DNA of 44,868 nucleotides. Origin: Elusimicrobiota bacterium. GTDB lineage: Bacteria; Elusimicrobiota; Elusimicrobia; Elusimicrobiales; UBA9959. Positions 16,797 to 24,724 of the stretch are shown piece after piece. The stretch spans positions 1-44,868 of the forward strand of contig JACQYT010000026.1 of assembly GCA_016208085.1 (NCBI GenBank). Reading direction: 5' to 3'. The translations under genes and the position numbers were made by a program. The notes beneath the pieces were generated by a model that was not told the origin of the DNA, did no database searches, and saw only the letters and a program-made list of their open reading frames with translations. Each line of letters starts with the position of its first letter. Position 1 is the stretch's first letter.

Positions 16797-17261
16797 GTCA
16801 CCGACTTAAAAACCTCGGAACCGGCTATCCCAAAGTTAAACTCCGCCACTGAGTTCAGCCTCAGCGGCACAAAACTATCCGGAGAAACGCCGGGTCAGGC
16901 GGCAACAAGGCAGTCTTCCAGCCTGTTGGCGTCTGCGAGGGCCGCTATTTCACCGCAAAAAGTATCTGCCGCTGGGAAGATAACGCCATTTGTATGGCAA
17001 ATTAAATGTCCCAACCGTTGCCCTTGCAAGGCTTTAGACGGCATAACAGTGATATATGCAAGATACAGAAGTGATATAACTGATGCAAATGAGATAAAAA
17101 AAGCGTGTGACACTGGATGTAATATATTATGCGAAGGGCTTCCCATAGAGTGTTCCCCCGGTCAAGTTCCGATTGCGGCAGGGACATGCGTAGTCTTTGG
17201 GGGGAGAAGCCATGCGGCGGGGGTTATTACAAAATCAAAACAGAATGCGCGAACGAAATGA
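16797..17261 (+). pseudogene. Frame-broken Cys-rich continuation
   Basis: The same frame as the preceding gene stays open from its TAG to a TGA at 17261, and the reading quality alternates between frames. At about 16909-17001 the Cys-containing reading GVCEGRYFTAKSICRW lies in another frame. From about 17003 it returns to this frame with CPNRCPCKALDG and ACDTGCNILCEGLPIEC. At the six-G run 17199-17204 it passes into the next reading frame, where Cys-rich sequence continues. Adding one G there would join the two readings. I read this as one large secreted gene carrying a stop and at least three single-base breaks, unless these are sequencing errors. Confidence 0.5.
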
Positions 17262-17893
17262 TATTTAAGAAATGCGGGGGTAAGTGTTATGATCGTGCTA
17301 CAGAATACTGCGAGAATGAAAACATTTGCAAGGAAGCTTGTTCGGCGGGGGTCATCAGCGCCGTTCCGGCGCCGGTAAACGGCGAGGTAATCCTGCCGGT
17401 AGGCGGGACGGCCGCCCTTTCAGTATCAGGCGAAAAGGGCGATCAACTTCAGTGGTCAAAAACCAGCGGGACATTAACACCCTCATCTGATAACAAGCAG
17501 GCCACTTTTACAAGCGCGGATCCCGGCAAAGTCACGGTCACCTTCGGAAGCAAAACATGCAGCAAATGCCGCACAAGCATTGTAGTCGCTTTTGTCAAGG
17601 TGACATCATTCAATACAACACCTAGAGCGATAAAAACAGGTAAATCCATAAAATTCACACTTACAACCAATCCGGCAGGAGCGGCTTATATGAAACTAGT
17701 GCGCGTGGGTGTGAGCAAATACAGCACCTTCCCGCCGCCGGACGATTTAGTGCAGGGAATAAATGCGTCCATAGAAAAAGGTGTATGGGAATATACGTTC
17801 AAAGAGCCCTGTTTCTTTGACCTGTATGCGACCGCAGGCGGAAGTAACGAAATACACTACCTTGACTTGATAACGGTAGATGAGCCATGGTGA
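17129..17893 (+). CDS. Cys-rich secreted protein, C-terminal part with Ig-like domain
   Basis: 254 residues as an open frame, but only the part from about base 17200 on looks genuine (GEKPCGGGYYKIKTEC, then KKCGGKCYD). A Cys-rich head with about eight cysteines is followed by a beta-rich region (about 80-170; LPVGGTAALSVSG and SADPGKVTVTFG) that resembles bacterial Ig-like (Big) folds, and then a second beta domain to the end. There is no signal peptide, so it most likely is the C-terminal half of the broken gene that starts at 16296. Function unknown. Confidence 0.45.
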   Translation: MRRASHRVFPRSSSDCGRDMRSLWGEKPCGGGYYKIKTECANEMIFKKCGGKCYDRATEYCENENICKEACSAGVISAVPAPVNGEVILPVGGTAALSVSGEKGDQLQWSKTSGTLTPSSDNKQATFTSADPGKVTVTFGSKTCSKCRTSIVVAFVKVTSFNTTPRAIKTGKSIKFTLTTNPAGAAYMKLVRVGVSKYSTFPPPDDLVQGINASIEKGVWEYTFKEPCFFDLYATAGGSNEIHYLDLITVDEPW

Positions 17894-17904
17894 CAGGGAG
17901 ATTT

Positions 17905-18678
17905 ATGAGAACTAAAAAAACAATGATCGGGGTGTTGATTGGCCTTATTATAGTAATGGCTGTGTTGGCTATCCTTAATAAATCAAGTGTTCCAAAATAC
18001 GACAATAAATTGAATATGAAAATGGATTGTGCGTTTGATAACGTCGATTTATTTGAAGTTATTAATCCAGCGTATGATATCTCCCGTGAATTAGCTATGG
18101 GAGTGGAGGTAAACTTTTCATTTATGGAAAGTCAGAATGGAAAAAGCCGGCGTTTTTCACTTAATGTTTCGTCAATGACCAGGCGGGAAATTTTAGATGA
18201 GATAGTGCGTCAAAACCCAGGGTATTACTGGAAGGAACGAGACGGTGTTATCAATATTCAGCCATATCGCGAGGACAATGACAAAAACATTTCACCGCTT
18301 GATATGACTATTCCCTGCTTTGAAGTGCATCAGATACCTCCCTATTTTGCCCTGGAATATCTAACGCGGCTGAGCCGGGAGCATAATATACCGATTATAA
18401 GCGATTTTTATGAGATGGCTATACAACTTGGACATAAATTGCCGGATTCTTCCGGAAAACTGGAACATCCGGAAAATTACGATCCCAGGCGACTGATAGA
18501 TGTTGTAATTCCCCACAAAGTAAGTATCCGGGATTGTTTGAATGCAATAGTTTTAGCCGACCCGCCTGCAAACTGGGAGGCAATAAAATGGAAAGGTGGT
18601 AAAACGAGGTTGTCTATTCGAAGCTCCCAATCAGGATATAGCCGGGAGAAAAACCTTGATATGCCCAACTCATATTAA
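17905..18678 (+). CDS. Membrane-anchored STN-like protein
   Basis: 257 residues. ATG 17905 is preferred over 17887 because GGGAG sits 4 nt upstream and the N-terminal membrane helix (IGVLIGLIIVMAVLAIL) then starts near residue 8. After the anchor, residues about 30-120 resemble the STN/secretin N0 short domain: a beta strand, NVSSMTRREILDEIVRQ, then YYWKERDGVINIQP. The second half repeats the theme weakly (VIPHKVSIRDCLNAIV, then a strand rich in Trp and Arg). Such domains are used in TonB receptors and secretins, but no barrel follows. It is 11 nt after the Cys-rich gene and probably co-transcribed. Function unknown. Confidence 0.55.
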   Translation: MRTKKTMIGVLIGLIIVMAVLAILNKSSVPKYDNKLNMKMDCAFDNVDLFEVINPAYDISRELAMGVEVNFSFMESQNGKSRRFSLNVSSMTRREILDEIVRQNPGYYWKERDGVINIQPYREDNDKNISPLDMTIPCFEVHQIPPYFALEYLTRLSREHNIPIISDFYEMAIQLGHKLPDSSGKLEHPENYDPRRLIDVVIPHKVSIRDCLNAIVLADPPANWEAIKWKGGKTRLSIRSSQSGYSREKNLDMPNSY

Positions 18679-18890
18679 CCTGAAAAGCCAGTCTGAAATT
18701 TCAGCATAAGAGCGCCGGCGCGGGATTTACGAGGAAGCGGGCCGCGTAGCGGCGGGCTTTGGACGAGGACGAGGGACGAGGGGACGTAGTTAAGTTGTTT
18801 AGTTGTTGTATTGGTAGTGATCTGGAACATGAAATAGTCGGGATAGTTTAAGCTCTTCCTCCCGAAGTCGGTAGAGAAGCGAACTGGCAC

Positions 18891-18913
18891 CCGAAAATTG
18901 CTACAATTTTCGG
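18891..18913 (+). promoter_or_regulatory. Perfect hairpin next to carbamate kinase ribosome-binding site
   Basis: CCGAAAATTG and CAATTTTCGG form a perfect 10-bp stem with a CTA loop. It ends 2 nt before AAGGAG, the ribosome-binding site for the ATG at 18928. It could protect or regulate the message. Confidence 0.55.
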
Positions 18914-18927
18914 ATAAGGAGAATACA

Positions 18928-20031
18928 ATGGCAAAAAAACTCAGGATTTTCGCGTTCGGCGGCAACGAGGTGTCGCCGGTCGGGCTGACCGACCCCAAAA
19001 CCGGAAAAGCGATTATCGCGGATATCGCGATGCAGTGGCGGCGGACAATAGATACCTGCCGCCTTGTGGCGGACATCATTGAGAAACATCCCGACGACCT
19101 CTACGTTATGACCCACGGAAACGGCCCCCAGGTCGGCAACATCCTGCTCAGGGCCGAGCATTCCCTTTCCATCCTGCCGCCGCTGCCGCTGGACGTCTGC
19201 GGCGCGGACTCACAGGGCGCCATGGGCTACATGCTCGCGCAGCTCGGCAATGAACTTAAAATGAGGGGGATTAATAAAGTGGTCGCCGCCGTGGTCACGC
19301 AGGTCGTGGTGGACAAAAACGACCCTGATTTCCAGAATCCCTCCAAATACGTTGGTCCGTCCTACACCGCCCAGGAGGCGAAAGAGCGCAGGGAAAAACA
19401 GGGCTGGGCGATGAAGCTCTATAAGAAGGACGACAAGGGTAACGAAGTCTGGAGGAGGGTCGTCCCCTCGCCGGTCCCGAGCGATATCGTGGAAATTGAA
19501 GCCGTTGAAGCTATGCTGAAAGCGGGGCTCATCCCGATAACCGTGGGCGGGGGCGGAATACCGGTGGAGGAAGTTGCGCCCAAAACAGAGGGCGGAAAAG
19601 AGACTTACAACTGTAACTACGATATCAGGTTCTCAAAAAAAGCGGGGAAAAAACCGGCCAAAATATATTCCGGGGTGGAAGCCGTCATAGACAAGGACCT
19701 CGCCTCGGCCCTGCTCGGGAATATGCTTTACAAGCGGGCCAGGGCAAAAGGGGAAGACCTTGACGTCAGCCTCACAATCTTTACCGGGGAGGACGGTGCC
19801 AAGCTCAATTACCAGAAGCCCGACCAGGTTGACCTGCGCAAACTGACGGCTAAGGAAGCGCGGGAAATTTATAACCGGAAACCCGCCCCGTTCCCGGCCG
19901 GCTCCATGGGCCCGAAAATAATGGCGGCCATCAAGTTCATAGAGAACGGCGGCAGTGCGGCTTATATCTCCAGGACCGATAAGTTCGAGGAAACGCTCAA
20001 AGGCAAGGCGGGAACGACGGTGACAAAATAG
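18928..20031 (+). CDS. arcC: Carbamate kinase
   Basis: 367-residue amino-acid-kinase-family enzyme that makes ATP and carbamate from carbamoyl phosphate and ADP in catabolic pathways. Family motifs include the glycine region FAFGGNEV (about 8-15), MTHGNGPQVGNIL (about 61-73) and ITVGGGGIPV (about 206-215); the C-terminal FPAGSMGPKIMAAIKFI and the YISRTDKF region are typical. It is longer than the usual 310 residues, with extra segments near 145-180. I start at ATG 18928 because AAGGAG lies 6 nt upstream. Together with the two transcarbamylases and the PLP enzyme it completes a predicted energy-yielding ureide or diamino-acid pathway, though 2.4 kb of unrelated secreted genes separate them. 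Confidence 0.92.
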   Translation: MAKKLRIFAFGGNEVSPVGLTDPKTGKAIIADIAMQWRRTIDTCRLVADIIEKHPDDLYVMTHGNGPQVGNILLRAEHSLSILPPLPLDVCGADSQGAMGYMLAQLGNELKMRGINKVVAAVVTQVVVDKNDPDFQNPSKYVGPSYTAQEAKERREKQGWAMKLYKKDDKGNEVWRRVVPSPVPSDIVEIEAVEAMLKAGLIPITVGGGGIPVEEVAPKTEGGKETYNCNYDIRFSKKAGKKPAKIYSGVEAVIDKDLASALLGNMLYKRARAKGEDLDVSLTIFTGEDGAKLNYQKPDQVDLRKLTAKEAREIYNRKPAPFPAGSMGPKIMAAIKFIENGGSAAYISRTDKFEETLKGKAGTTVTK

Positions 20032-20076
20032 CGGTAAAATCCACCCTGGCGCTTATTTAGCAAAACCAACTTCTGT

Positions 20077-20095
20077 CCCCCTTTGCTAAAGGGGG
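20077..20095. repeat. CCCCCTTT-GCT-AAAGGGGG hairpin
   Basis: Perfect 8-bp stem with a 3-nt loop, 12 nt before the radical SAM gene. Related, decayed sequences occur around 3190-3210. Confidence 0.6.
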
Positions 20096-20107
20096 ATTGC
20101 TTCTCTG

Positions 20108-21532
20108 ATGAAAAATAAAACCGGCATCCCGCCGCATTTTTACTGGGCGCGCCTCGGCAACGAGTATCTGCTGACCAACGACGCGGGCGAGTTCGCCTGT
20201 CTTGACGCAGCCCGGTTCAGGCGGTTCGCGGGCTCCGGCGCTTTAGGCGTAAAAACCTCCAAATACCGGGAACTCCGGGACAAGAATTTCATAAGGGACC
20301 GGCTGGATTTTGACGGGTTCTCGGCCAAATGGGGGAGTTCCAACGCTTATTTGCACCGCGGCCCGGGCCTGCATATAATGGTGCTTACGCTCCGGTGCGA
20401 CCACAAATGCGTTTACTGCCAGTCCGGCGCCATCGGCGCCTCCTCAAAAAAGACCGATATGGACCTGGCCACGGCCCGCAAATGCGTGGAGTTCGCGCTT
20501 AAGTCGCCCAACTCCGGCATTACCATAGAGTTTCAGGGCGGCGAGCCGCTTTTGAACTGGCCCGCGCTTAAAGAGACGGTTTCTTACGGAACGCGGAGAG
20601 CCAAAGAGGCCGGCAAGGAGCTGAAATTCGCGCTGGTCTCCAATTTCAGCCTGATGACTCTGGAGAGGGCGGATTTCCTGATCAAAAACTGCGTCGCGCT
20701 TTGCACTTCGCTGGACGGTCCGGCGGCCCTGCATGATAAAATCCGGATCTTAGCCGGAGGAAGCTCGCACGCCGCCGCGGTGAAATGGCTCAGCTATTTC
20801 GGCAAAAAATGCGGCAGGGACTCCGACTGCGGTCCCAGCGCGCTTTTGACGGTGTCAAAACATTCTTTCGGCCGCGCCGGAGAGATCGTGGATGAATACG
20901 CCGGCCTTGGGCTTGCAAGCATTTTTATAAGGCCGCTCACCCCCATAGGCTGCGCCGGTGCCCTCTGGGATAAAATAGGCTATAGCGCCGAAGATTTTGC
21001 CGGATTTTACAGGGAGAGCCTGGCGCATATAATAGACCTGAATAAAAAAGGGACCTTTTTGAAGGAGAAAACGGCTTTCCTGATACTTAAAAAAGCCCTC
21101 GGCTTTAAGGATAATAAATACGTTGACCTGCGAGACCCCTGCGGCGCGGGCCTGGGCCAGCTCGCCTATAATTATAACGGCGATCTCTACACCTGCGATG
21201 AGGCCCGGATGCTGGCCTGGGAGGGGGACGGGCTTTTTAAAACCGGGAATGTGTTTAAGGACGCCTACCGGAAAGTCGTCTCTTCAGCCCCGGTCAAAGC
21301 CTGCGCCTCCGCCTCCGGCCTTGACTGGCAGCCGGCCTGCGCGCGCTGCGTCTGGCGGCCTTATTGCGGGGTCTGCCCGGTCTATAATTACCGGACCCAG
21401 GGCAGCCTTTGGGGGCACATGCCGGCCAATCAACGCTGCCGGCTGCTGAAAGGGATCTTTGAAGCCGTTTTTACCCATTTAAGAGATAAAAAGACCCGTT
21501 CGCAAGTGTTTGAAAAATGGCTGAATAGTTAG
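20108..21532 (+). CDS. hxsB: HxsB-like radical SAM/SPASM maturase
   Basis: 474 residues. The N-terminal LTNDAGEF motif (22-29) and residues 1-90 match the leader region typical of HxsB proteins. The radical SAM cluster motif is C97-x3-C101-x2-C104 (RCDHKCVYCQ). Later come FQGGEPLLNW, SLDGP and FIRPLTPIG, and a C-terminal SPASM region (CARCVWRPYCGVCPVYNY) for auxiliary Fe-S clusters. HxsB works with HxsC on HxsA peptides carrying His-Xaa-Ser repeats. None of hxsA, hxsC or hxsD is visible nearby: carbamate kinase lies upstream and mobile-element-like debris downstream. It may be an orphan whose substrate is elsewhere, or a remnant of a lost operon. Another SPASM peptide maturase is the alternative. 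Confidence 0.7.
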   Translation: MKNKTGIPPHFYWARLGNEYLLTNDAGEFACLDAARFRRFAGSGALGVKTSKYRELRDKNFIRDRLDFDGFSAKWGSSNAYLHRGPGLHIMVLTLRCDHKCVYCQSGAIGASSKKTDMDLATARKCVEFALKSPNSGITIEFQGGEPLLNWPALKETVSYGTRRAKEAGKELKFALVSNFSLMTLERADFLIKNCVALCTSLDGPAALHDKIRILAGGSSHAAAVKWLSYFGKKCGRDSDCGPSALLTVSKHSFGRAGEIVDEYAGLGLASIFIRPLTPIGCAGALWDKIGYSAEDFAGFYRESLAHIIDLNKKGTFLKEKTAFLILKKALGFKDNKYVDLRDPCGAGLGQLAYNYNGDLYTCDEARMLAWEGDGLFKTGNVFKDAYRKVVSSAPVKACASASGLDWQPACARCVWRPYCGVCPVYNYRTQGSLWGHMPANQRCRLLKGIFEAVFTHLRDKKTRSQVFEKWLNS

Positions 21533-22088
21533 CAGGCCGGGATATTGCCAGTCCGGCTATTATCGGCAGCCGATATCCCGTAAATACTTCGGGGTGTTCA
21601 ATATAGCTTTAAAAGGTGGGTGTGTCACCAGTAACACGGACTTTTTTTCGGCGGATGTCTAATTCGTAACTTGCCCAACCTGATACCATAATCCGTAGAG
21701 CACTCCAAGATTATCCTGTTACGAAACGTTTAAAAGTGAACTCCCTTTTTACTCTATCATAGAGCAAAAAAAGACGCTTGTGAATACTGCCGCTCATGTG
21801 GATTTGTGGATCCGCAACAACGCGGCCCCACAAGCTCCACAATCGCTTGGACAAGCCTTTGGCTCTCCCACTCGATTCACACGATGATGATGATTTTCAG
21901 GAAATAATGGCAAAAAGTGGCCGAAGAGAGGAGTTCACTTTTCAGCGTTAAATCCTAAGAAAACGGTTCATTTTTGAAAGTTAAATGACAGGGACTTTCA
22001 AAATTTTGTAAAAACACCCCGGTTTTTGTATCATAGTAACTTACCTTTTTGACGCATATTCAGCGGCTGGCTATACTTCTGCTTGGCA
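21533..22088. other. Intergenic debris with element-like inverted repeats
   Basis: No intact gene. AAAAGTGAACTCC at 21732-21744 and its exact complement GGAGTTCACTTTT at 21930-21942 bound 185 nt. Inside, one frame ends with an acidic tail (LDSHDDDDFQEIMAKSG) and a stop at about 21950; another frame has CEYCRSCGFVDP. Both look like scraps of a transposase-like or zinc-finger gene in different frames. Further on, TTTTGAAAGT (21972-21981) pairs perfectly with ACTTTCAAAA (21994-22003), and AAAAAC with GTTTTT near 22010-22027. I read this as a decayed small mobile element. Confidence 0.45.
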
Positions 22089-22382
22089 ATGGATAAGGTA
22101 CCCGCCTATCTGGTCTTCGCCTCGGTTATAGTCCTGGGCAGCATCTTGCTGTTCCTTGCGCGGGACGTTGAGCTCATCCAAACCATAGAGAACAAGAGCC
22201 TGGACTGGCGCTTCCGCCAGTTTTCGGATCCGCAACGTCACGACCCTGGATTGCCCGGCGCTGAATTATTTTGCTATTCTTATAATACAAATGACCATCT
22301 ATCTCCTGGGCCTCATCATAGCGCTTCTGCTGGCGGCGATCGGTTTCCTGTTAAAACAGTTATACGCCCTGAAGCTGGATAA
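22089..22382 (+). pseudogene. Truncated CHASE2-domain protein
   Basis: The first about 52 residues (membrane helix YLVFASVIVLGSILLFL, then ENKSLDWRFRQFSDP) match the beginning of CHASE2 sensory domains, which normally continue for about 300 residues before a cyclase, kinase or GGDEF output. Here the match stops at about base 22245, and the frame runs on as an out-of-frame reading of the next gene to 22382. The gene is thus a 5' stump, probably produced by a deletion that brought it next to the GAF/HD-GYP gene. Confidence 0.6.
22281..22286 (+). promoter_or_regulatory. -10 box just before the HD-GYP start codon
   Basis: TATAAT ends 4 nt before the ATG at 22291. No good -35 at 17 nt and no Shine-Dalgarno sequence. 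It suggests leaderless or near-leaderless transcription. Confidence 0.4.
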
Positions 22383-23529
22383 ACCGGACTCCAGGACCGA
22401 AGATCGGAACGCCGCCCTTAAAAACACCTGGAATAAATTTGACGAGCTTCTGACCAGTCTGCTGACCATCCACGAGATAGGCATAATCAACGCCGGCGAT
22501 ATCAAAAAAGAGGACTTTTATCAGACCGTGGTGGAAAGCGCGTGCGAACTTATACGCTCCCCGCGCGGGTCCCTTATGGTCTACGATGACGGAGTCAAAG
22601 AGCTCAGGATCACCGCTTCAAAGAACATCTCCAAAGAAGTCATAGACAGCACCCGCATCAAGCCGGGGCAGGGCATAGCCGGCCGCGCTTTTCAGACGGG
22701 AGAGACGATCTTCGTGACCGACCCCGAGCACAACACGCAGTACAAGGATTTTATAGGCGCTATGGAGCAGAAAGAACCGTTCATAGCGATACCGCTTAAG
22801 GTAAAAGACAAGCCGTTCGGCGTTCTGAACCTTCACCTTTCCCGGGAAAAAGAGTCTTTCACGGATTACGACCTTAAATTCCTCACTCTGCTGGCCGGGG
22901 AAGCGGCCATCACGCTCGAAAACATAAAGCTTTACGAGAGCATAGAGAATTTTTACCTTGAGATGGTGCAGACGCTGGCCCGGGTGATAGACGCCAAGGA
23001 TTCTTATACCGGCGACCATGCCGGCCGCGCCCGCAGAAAAGCAAGGCAACTGGCCCAGGAACTGCATATGCCGGAGCAGATGATAAAATACGTGGAATAC
23101 GCCGCCCTGCTGCACGACATAGGAAAGATCGGCATAGACGGGGCCATACTTTCAAAACCCGGGCGCTTGACCACGGAAGAATACGACGAGATAAAAAAAC
23201 ACCCCGCCATAGGCTACCAGATACTTTCCCCGATCCATTTCCTCGGCCCCGTGGCCCAGATGGTGCTTTATCACCAGGAATGGTATAACGGCATGGGCTA
23301 CCCGGAAGGCCTTAAGGGCGAAGAGATCCCGCTGGGCGCAAGGATCGTGGCCACTATAGACGCCTGGGACGCCATGATGTCGGACAGGCCTTACAGAAGA
23401 GCCCTTTCCAGGGAGATGGGCGTGTCCGAACTCGAAAAAGGCGCCGGCAAACAATTCGACCCCCAGGTGGTGGAAGCTTTCCTTAAACTTGAGCGCAAAG
23501 AATGGCAGGAACCCGAGGAGAAAGGGTAG
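22291..23529 (+). CDS. GAF and HD-GYP domain protein, putative cyclic-di-GMP phosphodiesterase
   Basis: 412 residues. A single N-terminal membrane helix (about 3-22) anchors it; a GAF sensor domain spans about 55-210 (SLMVYDD, then GQGIAGRAFQTGE). The HD-GYP domain covers about 225-405: HDIGK at 275-279 with H275/D276 as metal ligands, KKHPAIGYQIL, HQEWYNGMGYP (GYP at 336-338) and DAWDAMMSDRPYR. HD-GYP proteins hydrolyse cyclic di-GMP (some cGAMP). The loop has HQEWYNG where HHERxDG is usual, but the catalytic HD and GYP are intact. The stop codon lies in the first unit of the hairpin repeat that follows. Confidence 0.9.
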   Translation: MTIYLLGLIIALLLAAIGFLLKQLYALKLDKPDSRTEDRNAALKNTWNKFDELLTSLLTIHEIGIINAGDIKKEDFYQTVVESACELIRSPRGSLMVYDDGVKELRITASKNISKEVIDSTRIKPGQGIAGRAFQTGETIFVTDPEHNTQYKDFIGAMEQKEPFIAIPLKVKDKPFGVLNLHLSREKESFTDYDLKFLTLLAGEAAITLENIKLYESIENFYLEMVQTLARVIDAKDSYTGDHAGRARRKARQLAQELHMPEQMIKYVEYAALLHDIGKIGIDGAILSKPGRLTTEEYDEIKKHPAIGYQILSPIHFLGPVAQMVLYHQEWYNGMGYPEGLKGEEIPLGARIVATIDAWDAMMSDRPYRRALSREMGVSELEKGAGKQFDPQVVEAFLKLERKEWQEPEEKG

Positions 23530-23637
23530 TGAATAGTAGGTGAGGAAAAGTAGGTAGTAGGTGGTAGGTAGTAGATAGGGGGGAATAAAGTGATTCCTTA
23601 AACCCTACCTGCCACCTGCTATCTACTACCTACTGTT
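23526..23637. repeat. Intercistronic low-complexity hairpin (GGTAGTA units)
   Basis: Left arm of GTAGGTAGTAGGTGGTAG units (23535-23578), right arm of the complement (CTATCTACTACCTACTG). The apex contains TGATTCCTTAAA. It begins in the last codons of the HD-GYP gene and ends 6 nt before rsmI. Confidence 0.75.
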
Positions 23638-23643
23638 CATATC

Positions 23644-24345
23644 ATGCTTACCATCGTTCCCACGCCGCTGGGCAATCTGGAAGATATAACGCTGCGCTCG
23701 CTCGCCGCGCTGCGCGAGGCCGACATCATTCTTTGCGAGGATACCCGCCGCACCATAAAGCTTCTTTCACGCTACACCATAAGCAAGAAACTTGTCAGGT
23801 ATAACGAGCACAACGAACGCTCTTTAAGCGAAGCCGCCGGTTTTTTAAGCCTGGGCAAGAAAGTCGCGCTGGTCTCCGACGGCGGCACGCCCTGCATCTC
23901 CGACCCCGGACGCAAGCTGGTGGCGCTGGCCAGGGCGCGCGGCCTGGCGGTGGAAACTTTGCCCGGCCCGTCGGCCGTCATAACCGCCGCCGCGGGCTCC
24001 GGCCTGCCGGCCGACTCGTTCGTTTTCCTGGGGTTCCTGCCGCGCTCAAGAGGCAAGGCGGTCAAAGCCCTCAGAAGAGCGTTCGCCCTGGAAAAAACGG
24101 TCATACTTTATGAATCGCCGTTCAGGATAAAAAAATTTCTGGAACTGGTCGTTTCCGAATTCGGTCCGGGGACGGAAACGGTCGTCGCCCGGGAACTGAC
24201 CAAGCTCTACGAGGAATGGCTCAAAGGGACGGCCCTTGAAACGCTTAAAAAGCTTGAAGCGGTCAAAGAAATGAAAGGTGAAATAACGGTTCTTCTGCGC
24301 GCCCCCCAGGGGCACGCAGAATCTAAGATTGTAAATATTCGGTGA
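23644..24345 (+). CDS. rsmI: 16S rRNA (cytidine-1402-2'-O)-methyltransferase
   Basis: 233 residues. RsmI methylates the ribose of C1402 in 16S rRNA, using SAM, in a tetrapyrrole-methylase fold. Signatures: TPLGNLEDITLRSL (about 7-20), EDTRRTIKLLSRY, ALVSDGGTPCISDPG (about 75-89) and FLGFLPR. It is about 50 residues shorter than E. coli RsmI, lacking the C-terminal extension, as in many bacteria. No Shine-Dalgarno sequence is visible; the start follows directly after the right arm of the hairpin repeat. Confidence 0.93.
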   Translation: MLTIVPTPLGNLEDITLRSLAALREADIILCEDTRRTIKLLSRYTISKKLVRYNEHNERSLSEAAGFLSLGKKVALVSDGGTPCISDPGRKLVALARARGLAVETLPGPSAVITAAAGSGLPADSFVFLGFLPRSRGKAVKALRRAFALEKTVILYESPFRIKKFLELVVSEFGPGTETVVARELTKLYEEWLKGTALETLKKLEAVKEMKGEITVLLRAPQGHAESKIVNIR

Positions 24346-24550
24346 ACTCATTGTAGCGGCGCCCCTGAATTTTCCCGACCACCGCAATCGAGGCAGCTCC
24401 CGACGAATCACAATCATGCGAGGCTCGCCCTTGGGCGAGTGATCCGCGAATATCAGTTTGATTCACCGTCGATAAACGCTTCGCTTTCAGGTCTAGGACT
24501 CTCCAGGGACGGCCCCAATAATGATTGGGGAACTTGACAGGCTTGTTCAT
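24323..24550 (-). CDS. Small hypothetical ORF, doubtful
   Basis: 75-residue open frame, convergent with rsmI and overlapping its 3' end by 23 nt. No Shine-Dalgarno sequence, no family recognised and no membrane or signal segment. The composition (NHYWGRPWRV, then VVGKIQGRRYNEF) is protein-like, which is the only reason to list it. Confidence 0.2.
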   Translation of the reverse strand: MNKPVKFPNHYWGRPWRVLDLKAKRLSTVNQTDIRGSLAQGRASHDCDSSGAASIAVVGKIQGRRYNEFTEYLQS

Positions 24551-24724
24551 ATCAGTAGTTACGTTATTTTTTTGAAATCCGCTCTTCTATCACCCACAAA
24601 CTGTATAGGCCATTCTTCTGAGCGGTACGTCTAACGGAGTAACCCATATCATACCTGTCCGGTTAAAATTTGAGGGAACCCTTCATTATGGTAAAATTAT
24701 TTTGGTCAAAAAAGAAAATTACCA
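24346..24724. other. Spacer between rsmI and acetyltransferase
   Basis: About 380 nt. It holds the doubtful minus-strand ORF above, a perfect CCCCAAT-AATG-ATTGGGG stem near 24513-24530, and a candidate promoter: TTGAGG at 24670-24675, 16 nt, TAAAAT at 24692-24697, pointing at the acetyltransferase. No RNA gene recognised. Confidence 0.4.
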
